DNA of 64,000 nucleotides from Lycocorax pyrrhopterus obiensis (taxonomy: Eukaryota > Chordata > Aves > Passeriformes > Paradisaeidae): assembly GCA_014706295.1 (NCBI GenBank), contig JACSVZ010000014.1, positions 73,690,435-73,754,434 on the forward strand, read 5' to 3'. Of this stretch, positions 49,301 to 64,000 are shown piece after piece. Positions within the stretch are counted from its first letter, which is position 1; every line of letters begins with the position of its first letter. The notes under the pieces are model-generated. The model worked only from the letters and a program-made list of their open reading frames with translations, ran no database searches and was not told the DNA's origin. The position numbers were made by a program, and so were the translations under genes.

Positions 49301-52300
49301 AATTGCAAGAGGAAGCCTGTGAAAAAGTCCCTAAAATAATGAAAATTTGAAAGTTTACTGCAAAAATTCAAGTAACCAAGAGAAATGGAATGTTAGGGAT
49401 TAGGCTGACCCACAATTCGATTTCAGTGATCAGAAAAAGCAGAGATGAAGTTTCAAATTTTCAGCAGATCTGTTTTTGCTCAGGACACATGCCGGGACTC
49501 CGATCACCAGACCACTGCTCCCAGGACTCAGGGACAGCCCTCTCGCAAACAGAGGCTCCGGAGTTTGTCCCTCAGCAGCCGAGAAGGAGCCGCAGCACAG
49601 ACCAGCTGACTTTACAGCAAAGAGACGGGGTTTTCCCCCAGCTGTGCCGTGATTTTCCCCTCCAGCAGCGGAGGCGGTGCGGCCCGGCACCGCCAGACAG
49701 CTCAGCCCAGGAGAGGCTCCCACACCCGCCCGTGTCCAGCCCAGGGCACGGCGGGCCGGCAGCCGCCGAGCGCGGCCCTTACCTTGCCCTCGGTGGCAGC
49801 CCGTGGTCCAGCCCAGGGACAGGGTGGCGGCGGGGCACGACGAGGTGACAGCGGCCAGGAAGGCGCGGGCGTCCAGCGGCGCTCGGCCCCCGCGGGGCCC
49901 GGGCAGCACGTCCGCGTTCAGCCACACGGGCCGGTCCAGGGGCTGCGCCAGCTGCCCCAGCAGCTCCAGCGACGGTCCCACGGCGCCCAGGCTGTCCGGG
50001 ACACGGGCGGGGTCACGGCACGGCAGTGTCGCCGCAGGGTCGCCGCAGCCTCCCCGGCGGGCACCCGCTGCCGTGCGGTGACTTCCCCTGCGGAGGAAAA
50101 CCCCGCACCCCCACCCAGGACTACCCGGCCTCCCCTGGCCGCCCCCGGCCTCGTCACCTCTTCATCCCAGGCCTGAGAAGGGTTCCAACAAAGGAAGCCA
50201 CTGCAGCCTCTGACACTTCTGTTTCATCAGACCCGAAAGCCACAAATGCTGTAAATTCAGTCCCAAGAGTGAAACTCATCTCTCCTCACCTTAACCACAC
50301 TCAAGGTGGCAAAGATTTTAGCACTATTGCAGATCCAGGCCCAAAGTTACCTTCACGTCTGTGCAAGATGATGCACCTGTACTAGGAGAATAAAAAGCCC
50401 AACACGGACCAATTTCAGCAACTAAAGGAGTGAAAAGGCACCCACTTGAACATTTAATGCCTGGTCATGGTTTTTCCCACAGTTCAACAGCATGGCAGCA
50501 CAGAGAGGCCTACCTGTCCAATGTTCATCTGACAACTATTTATTAAATTGTTAAAAATCACTTGAGCAACCAGTGCAGACACCTTGTGAGCATTTAACAA
50601 AATCTACAGTCACATATCCCTACTGTCCTGTCGAGGCAAAAGAAAAAGCACAACTAGCTTTTTTCTAACTCTATCCTACCAAAACATTCAAAGTACTGTG
50701 GAAGGAAAGGAGATGTGGAACAATTGGGAAAAGAAATGAACACCAAGGAAATCTTTCTGCCACTGCACATTAACTAATACACCATGTAACATCAAGGAAT
50801 TTAAAATCAGTATGGTCAGAGTTTTGAAATTAGGTTAGCTCTAAAACCAGCAACTGTCCCCGGAGCTGTTTGTCTTGTTTCCTCTGTAAAGTCACTTTGT
50901 ATATTTTGTCTTTTGTGCTGTTGGGAGAGCTGCACAGAGGCAGGAATTCCGCTCACTCGGGAGGAGCTCAAGTTCTCTAGGAGAAAAGTCAGTGCTGGCT
51001 TGAGCTAATATGAGGGCTTCAGCATTTCCCACACTGTCTGGGGCCAGAACAGTTCACATCTTCACATATGCAAGGGACTGTCAGGGCCAGTGGAATGCCT
51101 TCCTTTGTACTGCAAAGTATAAGGTAATGTAGTGAGAAAAAAGTCCAAACCAAAACTGCAACACAGAAAAAAAAAAAAGAAAAAAACAAAGCTAAACAAC
51201 AACAAAAAAACCCAACCCCAAAAACGTTAGACCCCAGAGAGCACTGGTTTTGTTGCACAGCACTTAGAAAATTCAGACTTACTGCTGACTTCATGTGAAA
51301 TGACTTTGGCATTTCTAAAGTGGGACACTGAAGACCTTTTCCAGAATACATTAATTTCAGTAGCCAAAGCCAGCAGGAAATGTAATTATGTGGTCAATCA
51401 AGCTGATAGAGATACAGGAAGTAGATTTTTAAAGTATTATTGAAATAATCTTCAAAACTTCAGCAATGGCATCCAAATAAATATTATCCAAAGGAACATC
51501 AAATTCTGTTAACAGTTATTTGAGTCTATCTGCACTGTGTGATGTATTTTTAAATGCTTTTATACAATCAGGCTTTTATAATGCAATGTACCTTTAAAAG
51601 CTTTTTTGAATCACTGCACTTGGCTGTAAACTCCTTGGGGAAAAATGAAAGGTAGGTGGTTTAGAATTAATTTAAACAATAATTAAAATGGAGGAAAACC
51701 CCCACCAAAACTCACAATCACAAGAAATAAGCCCAAACAAATGCCTACTTCTCTTTTTTCCCTTCTCTGCCCAGAAGGACACACGCAGATCCCGTAACAA
51801 TAAAACGATTTAGCCTGCCCACGTTTTGCACTTTCATGAACTTTCACATGAAAACCGTGACTGTGTTACACAGAACCACAGGCATAAATCATGTTTTACA
51901 TCGATCTCGAGGGTTTTTTTGCATTTCTATAGAGTATTTAAGCACTGATGAAGCTCTTTGTACTTTGCTGCCAAAACAGACTTAGCACATGGAAACTCAG
52001 ACAAAGCCAGTCAGGAGCTGAAGGGGTGCATGTCTGGAAATCACAGCTCACTTCCAACTCTTTCAAGGCAATCTCATGGGGTTTTCAGGTGTATTTTCCA
52101 TTGAGACAATGAAACAGCTAATGGCTCAAACTGTGAATGAACCTCTGAACATTTAGTTAATGAGTTAGGCCAGAGAAAGAAGCCTTCCAGAGAGGCACCA
52201 CCATTTCACCTTCCCATGGGAAAGTTCTGCTCACAGTGCCCAATTCACTGAGTAAGAAATCATTATCTGTAGTTCAAAACACTTTCAAAGGTTTTGTTCT

Positions 52301-53826
52301 TGCCATGCTTTGAGTATTAGGGACCACGTTTTCATATGGATTATGCTTCTGAATACATCATGCTAAACTGCACAATGAGATGTTTGGTTGACAATCACCT
52401 GTAGAATTGTAACTGGTAAGAATGCAAACAACATAATCTTTTTGTCGAGATACCTCTTAAAATCCAGCTTGATGCCTTTATTGGTGCTGACCATCTCTGC
52501 CAGCCACTCCTGCAGGGTGATGTCGCTGTCAGTGTCCGGGGGGTGAGCCAGGATGGGGTCCCCGCTCCCTCCCCGAAGGAGAACATCCGCCTCGACCATG
52601 TGCACGTCGCCTGGGGATTGAGAAATTAAACCTAAGCTTTCGGTGATTCAGGGCAACAACCACCCAGCAGGTCTGTCTGCACCAGCCCGTGCACTCTTAC
52701 TTCAGACAGGAACTGCTGTGACACAAAAGAGGCAATTTTGGGGAGTTTTCAGTCACTAAACTCTCTGCAAACCTACAAGCATGTGGAATATGAGGATACA
52801 CTTGGCCAAGCAATCACGTGGGGTTTTTTCTTCAGGTGAACAGATAAACGGACACCCAACAAGTGAATCCATTCTTGTTAAATTTCAGATCTTTTCCTCT
52901 CTAAACAGGGTTTCTGACAGAGGAAAGATGAGCACAGGATTTAACACTGGCAGAGACTGGGCATTCCCCTTGACTCACTGTCAAACTGACTAGGAAAATG
53001 TTAGCTGACACACAACACAGGTGAAGACGGGCTTTAGGAGTGGCTCCAGCTCTTGAAAACAGCTTCATATAATGAATCTGGGCAGTGCTATCAGCTTTGC
53101 AGAGAATCCAACACATACAGTTAGACTGAAATACGAAGAAAAGAGCTAGTGATGGTATTCAAGACAAAGCATATTATATATAAATTTACACAAATACGTA
53201 TTTGTCAAATATTCACAAAAATTTACGTAACATGGCAGTGATGCCGCCCAGGCTAGTGCACCAGGGACCCTGTGGCTCTGCACAACTCCCTGACAGGAGG
53301 GGGCAGCCGGGGGGTCGGGCTCTGGGAACAGGGGACAGGGGGAGAGGGAACGGCCTCAGGCTGGGCTCAGGATGGATATTGGGGAAATTCCTCCTGGAAA
53401 GGGCTGTCCAGCCCTGGCACAGCTGCCCAGGGCTCTGACAGAGGCCCCATCCCCGGAGGGATTTAAAAGCCATGGGGATCCTGGTGGAGGGAGGGGAAGA
53501 GGAAGAGGAAGAGAGGCCTGTGCCACACTCACTTCGCGCGGCCTCCGCCGCCCGGGCCCTGCTGTTGGCGGCGTGGAACCAGCGCACGGCGGCCCCGTCC
53601 CTGGCCCCGATGTGCCCGGTGCGCAGGAAGTGATCCACGGGCCACTCGCTCCAGGCGCCTGCGGGGACATGGCGGGGACCCTTCAGCGCGGCCCGCCCGC
53701 CACGGAGCCCCGGCAGAGCCCCGGCAGAGCACGGCAGAGCCCCAGTGCAGCCCCGGCCCCGGCACCGGCCCCGGGCCGGCCCGGCCCCACCGAGCAGCAC
53801 CGCTCACCCTGCGCGCCACTCGCCAT
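46371..53826 (-). CDS. FAM151B: FAM151B (complete, 6 exons, 266 aa)
   Basis: Member of the FAM151/menorin family, related by fold to PLC-like/GDPD TIM-barrel phosphodiesterases; mouse Fam151b is needed for photoreceptor survival. Its substrate is unknown. Coding exons: 53808-53826, 53533-53658, 52454-52610, 49783-49991, 48162-48297 and 46371-46524, all GT-AG with consistent phase. Order of conserved blocks: WFHAANSRARAAEA (exon 2), HMVEADVLLRGG and KGIKLDFK (exon 3), RPVWLNADVLPGPRGG and LSLGWTTG (exon 4), LSQPVTFAVRAALVPSSIPQ (exon 5), YSLTVWTGKEDMYSVEDLLF and VYYDIFEPQN (exon 6). The His, Glu and Asp of HAANS, EAD and LDFK are the likely active-site residues. Exon 1 contributes only 19 coding nt (MASGAQ). 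No signal peptide or membrane segment is visible. Exons 2, 4 and 5 are extremely GC-rich, exon 6 is not. Confidence 0.96.
48298..49782 (-). other. FAM151B: FAM151B intron 4
   Basis: Mainly AT-rich with no repeat or exon seen. Introns 3 (49992-52453) and 5 (46525-48161) are similar apart from an A-rich run at about 51168-51208. Confidence 0.55.
53270..53480 (+). repeat. CR1 LINE 3' fragment in FAM151B intron 2
   Basis: Sense CR1 text: ggcctcaggctgggctcagg, then ggatattggggaaattcctc and 'gctgtccagccctggcacag', ending near 53480, about 50 bp from the exon 2 donor. Confidence 0.85.
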
Positions 53827-53930
53827 GGCCCGGCCGGGCTCGCCCCGCCCCCGGGGGCTGGGCCGCGCCGCCGCCGCACCGGGCGGGGCCGGGCCGGGCA
53901 GGCAGGGAGGGGCCGAGGCACGATGGGGAA
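53520..53930 (-). promoter_or_regulatory. FAM151B: FAM151B CpG-island promoter
   Basis: CpG-dense block around FAM151B exons 1-2, with ccccgcccc boxes at about 53845-53855 just upstream of the ATG and no TATA box. No divergent gene is evident on the plus strand. Confidence 0.75.
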
Positions 53931-54069
53931 TAAGTCAAAATTATCCCGAGTCGGGCTGATCTGTCTCTGTGTCCTTTGAAGCACAGTCAGCAAGGACAGA
54001 CCTGGTCCGTGGGACAGGCAGTGGCTGCACCCCCCAGTCACGGACACCACAGACTCCGAACGGTGTAGG

Positions 54070-54328
54070 GCAGGATGTAGTTAAGATGAGAAGACACACT
54101 CTTAAGCTGTTCCAGGGGAGAGTTAGGTTGGACATCAGGAGCAATTTCTGCATGGAAAGGGTGGTCAGGCCTTGGCAGGGGCTGCCCAGAGGCAGCCCAG
54201 GGCTGCCCTGGAGGTGTCCAAGGAAAGCCTGGAGGTAGCACTCAGACCTCTGGGCTGGGGACAGGGTGGGCATCGGGACTCCATGGGCTGGGAGAGATTT
54301 TCCAACTTAATTCTGTGATTCAGTGTGA
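54070..54328 (+). repeat. CR1 LINE 3' end abutting the solo LTR
   Basis: Sense CR1 3' UTR (gttaggttggacatcaggag, gcatggaaagggtggtcagg, gccttggcaggggctgccca) ending aattctgtgattcagtgtg at about 54325. The LTR target duplication begins at 54331, so the LTR landed within a few bases of this CR1's 3' end. Confidence 0.88.
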
Positions 54329-54336
54329 AATCAGGA

Positions 54337-54749
54337 TGTTGGTGTATGTCCACGTATGCATTGCAAACTTGTCAAAATACTCAGGGTCCGCATCTCCTGC
54401 AGCTGAACCGTGTTGATGACAGCACCAAACTCACGCCTGCAGGTCAGAAAGAGCCGGCCCAGGCGCAGGCGCTGCCCCTGAGCAGGTGCAAAGCGTGGCT
54501 GGGGTCACACAACCTGTACGGCAGTTCCTAATCAATGCTAACGGAGGGGCAGTGCTTGAGAAGTTACCAACTCTGGATTATTTCTGTGGTAAATAGTGTC
54601 AGGGAAAGGGCGATGGGCAGAGCTGGAGCTGTGGAACACACCGAGCACCCAGGCCGGGCCAGCACCGATGTGACGCCCCGTGTCTCTCTCCCATGTGTCA
54701 CTGTTGGCTTGTGGCACACTGAGGAATGAATCCCATTTCTTGCACAACA
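54337..54749 (+). mobile_element. Solo LTR of an avian ERV with 6-bp target duplication
   Basis: A 413-bp element beginning TGTTGGTG and ending GCACAACA, with 5-bp inverted termini TGTTG/CAACA. It is flanked by a perfect 6-bp direct repeat, TCAGGA, at 54331-54336 and 54750-54755. This is the signature of a retroviral LTR left after recombination removed the internal region. A 6-bp duplication is typical of class II (ERVK/alpha-beta-like) elements. No gag, pol or env lies next to it. It sits between the FAM151B promoter and the ZFYVE16 3' end. Family name is not known to me. Confidence 0.87.
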
Positions 54750-54847
54750 TCAGGAGTCCCAGAAAGCTGCAGACACAGGACACATGCATTCCAAATCTTT
54801 GTTTCATTATAAATAAGAGGCAGGAGATTGCAAGCACTGTAGTTAAT

Positions 54848-54853
54848 TTTATT
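54848..54853 (-). terminator. ZFYVE16: Likely ZFYVE16 poly(A) signal
   Basis: AATAAA on the minus strand, 1.6 kb after the ZFYVE16 stop and about 100 bp before the solo LTR. The implied 3' UTR contains the antisense CR1 at 55482-55566. Confidence 0.45.
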
Positions 54854-55481
54854 GATCATTACTGAAAAGGAGTTAGTAGAGGTTAAGTGCCAGGAGGCAG
54901 CTGTTCCTTCGGGTGCCCTGACCCCATCACAGACCCGAAACGCTGTTCAGCCTCGTGCTGGGGCTCCCTTGAGGGCCTGGGTGCAGCTTGTTTTCAACAA
55001 ACACATGTTTTGTTCCTACTTTGCCTGGGTTCAGCCCTTCTCCCTAATGGCAGTGTCTCAGAAGAAGTCAGCACAGCAGCTGAAATGCAGCTCAGTTCCA
55101 TCCAGGATAAGATCTTGAAGCCTGAACCCTTCTAGGACTGGACTGTTAAAGCACAGATAACAGCAGAGCAGATTAGGTTAAATTACAAATTGTTTTTGAT
55201 ACAAAAACATAAAATATCCCCTATTAGCATCAAGAAGGCATCCAAGTTTTAATACTCTCATTATAAAATTGTACCAGCATTTTTACTGAAAACAATATAG
55301 ATCTTGTATATATTTAGTTTTGGTTCTGTCCTCGATAAGCAGTTGTGTGGCTGCTACCAAACCCAACCGCAGTTCAATGAACCTCAGTATAAATCACATG
55401 CATCACAAATACATAAATAGATCTAAATGACCCAGTATCAAAAATACATCCTATGCAAGAACCTCAGGTATACTAAAAATC

Positions 55482-55566
55482 CCAGAACGGTTTGGGTTGG
55501 AAGGGACCTTAAAGAGTTCCAACCCCACCTGCCATGGGCAGGGTCACCTTCCACTAGAATCAATCT
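55482..55566 (-). repeat. CR1 3' terminal fragment
   Basis: Antisense CR1 terminus: gaacggtttgggttggaagg, then 'gaccttaaagagttccaacc' and cctgccatgggcagggtcac. Confidence 0.93.
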
Positions 55567-56461
55567 GGTCATGAAAATTCATACTTAATACATCTGTTCT
55601 CACTGAAAGTAAAGGCGGCTACTAAAATGTGGCAAAAGCAGCAGACAGGAGCGGAAAAAATATTGCAGAATTCTTGTCTGACTTATTGCTACATGTAGAT
55701 TACATCAAGGGTAATCAGTTTTCTCCTAATCCTTGAAAGGCCAAATTGTATATGGAATTCTGAACACAGAGTAAAGAAAAAAGAAAAAGCACTTTTTATA
55801 AAAATAACATTCATTTAAGTTAGACAAATCCTTATAAGTACAAGAAAGAAAACAGTTACTCTATAAAACATTAATTGAGAGCACATGTTCCTGAAGCACC
55901 AGCATCACATCCCCAGGTTAAGGACCTCAACCATGTGAAGTCTTCATCCACACACCCACAGCATTCCCCCTGCAGAGCCAGAGCTGCCCTGATACACAGG
56001 GCTCGCAGGCAGCTACAGGAGATCTCCCGTCTGAACCTGCAGTGGCAAGGAAACAGTTCTGGGCCAGCTCTGCTTCAGTGTTCAGCTTCTGCAGGGGGGA
56101 AGCACATGCAGAGATCACATAGAACCCTAGCAACTTTAGTAAGCACTAATGTGAGGGGAAGAGGCAAGATCCTATGGCTTGGAGTTACACTACACCCAGT
56201 AAATGCTACAACTGTGTAAAGAGTAACGAAACCTGCCCTCTTCTGCACCTGTATTAAGTGTAAACTTCCAGAACTTCATGACACAAACTACAACTCTTTT
56301 GTGGTAGAGGAACCAGAGAGGATCTGAGGGGCTTTAAAAAAACAGTTTGAAAAGCTATTAAAACATAACAGGTTTAGAAACTGTAACATTTTTAGTGTTT
56401 GTAGCATTACAACTTTGGTGTTCAGATCTAGCACATCAGTATATGCATGTAATCAGCCTCA

Positions 56462-63462
<7,001 letters not shown>

Positions 63463-63919
63463 CTAAATAAATTAACACATGATTTAATTCAATACACCAG
63501 CCAATGACTGCAACCAAGAATTAGTCCACTGTATGACACATCATCCCATCCTCCTACCCTGGTTTCCCAAGCTTTGAATAGCTACAGATCAACCAGCAAA
63601 CAGCTTACCCTCAGATTCAAGGCACAAATAAAACTGAAGCAGCAGCTTCCAACAAAGGTGCAAACCAGGGCTATTACTTTGAAAATCCCTGACTGAATGT
63701 GTGCTGACTCTTCATCTATACCCTGATTCTGTCAGGTACCACTGATGAGCACAGCCACCACTATAACGCATTTAAGGGGTGAAGCATTCTTCTCATAACA
63801 TATTGACCTTGTTAAAAATGCACAGTCATTATCCAACCATGCAGTATGCAACCAATAAATTACATGAGAATTATATTAGAATACAAACTGCATGCACACG
63901 AGTCTGTATTTAGAAGTCT

Positions 63920-64000
63920 GGGATAGTGGGAGGTGTCCCTGCCCATGGCAGGGGGTGGCACTGGATGAGCTTTAGTGTCCCTTCCAACCCAAATGATTCT
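63920..64000 (+). repeat. CR1 3' terminal fragment, cut by window end
   Basis: Sense CR1 terminus: gtgtccctgcccatggcagg, then 'ggatgagctttagtgtcccttccaacc' and 'caaatgattct' at the last base. Lies in a ZFYVE16 intron. Confidence 0.92.

Noticed and set aside
49430..49981. A 183-codon minus-strand frame as a separate gene
   Set aside because: It contains FAM151B exon 4 in frame but simply reads through the GT donor into the intron; the spliced structure explains the conserved part.

Overview
The window is vertebrate nuclear DNA, most likely from a bird and probably a songbird. Intron-rich genes, many short 5'-truncated CR1 LINE 3' ends on both strands, and a DHFR protein very close to what I recall of chicken DHFR all point that way. 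It is a syntenic block matching human 5q14, read in the opposite direction: MSH3 (-), DHFR (+), ANKRD34B (+), FAM151B (-), ZFYVE16 (-). I saw no bacterial, phage, CRISPR or other novel gene system. The unusual content lies in splicing, promoter architecture and repeats.

Layout. 1-11607: the 5' part of MSH3 on the minus strand (8 coding exons; the rest lies off the left edge). Its sixth intron is an AT-AC intron of the minor, U12 class. 11380-12110: a CpG island holding a compact head-to-head MSH3/DHFR promoter with 96 bp between the two ATGs. Just inside DHFR intron 1 is an inverted pair of ZNF143-type motifs. 11704-22894: complete DHFR (6 exons, 190 aa). 22895-33400: intergenic, with CR1 relics and one ERV-like repeat. 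33410-34158: a G-rich minisatellite running into the probable ANKRD34B CpG-island promoter. 37053-38543: ANKRD34B coding sequence in one exon, followed by a 3' region with a CR1, a CA/CT microsatellite, an exact 28-bp minisatellite and a strong poly(A) signal near 41.2 kb. 41.2-45.4 kb: quiet convergent intergenic DNA. 46371-53826: complete FAM151B (6 exons, 266 aa). 54337-54749: a solo LTR with a 6-bp target duplication, placed between the FAM151B promoter and the ZFYVE16 3' end. 56462-63462: the last 11 coding exons of ZFYVE16 (endofin), covering the C-terminal SARA-type domain.

The genes do not form a pathway together, except that MSH3 (mismatch repair) and DHFR (folate and nucleotide supply) share a promoter region. 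The best structural observation is that the solo LTR at 54.3 kb has an inverted partner at 10139-10544 in MSH3 intron 1. I could find no difference between the two over 406 bp, although they lie 44 kb apart and are separate insertions. Exon boundaries below were set by hand from GT-AG (or AT-AC) sites, reading-frame phase and protein similarity; all phases close without frameshifts.
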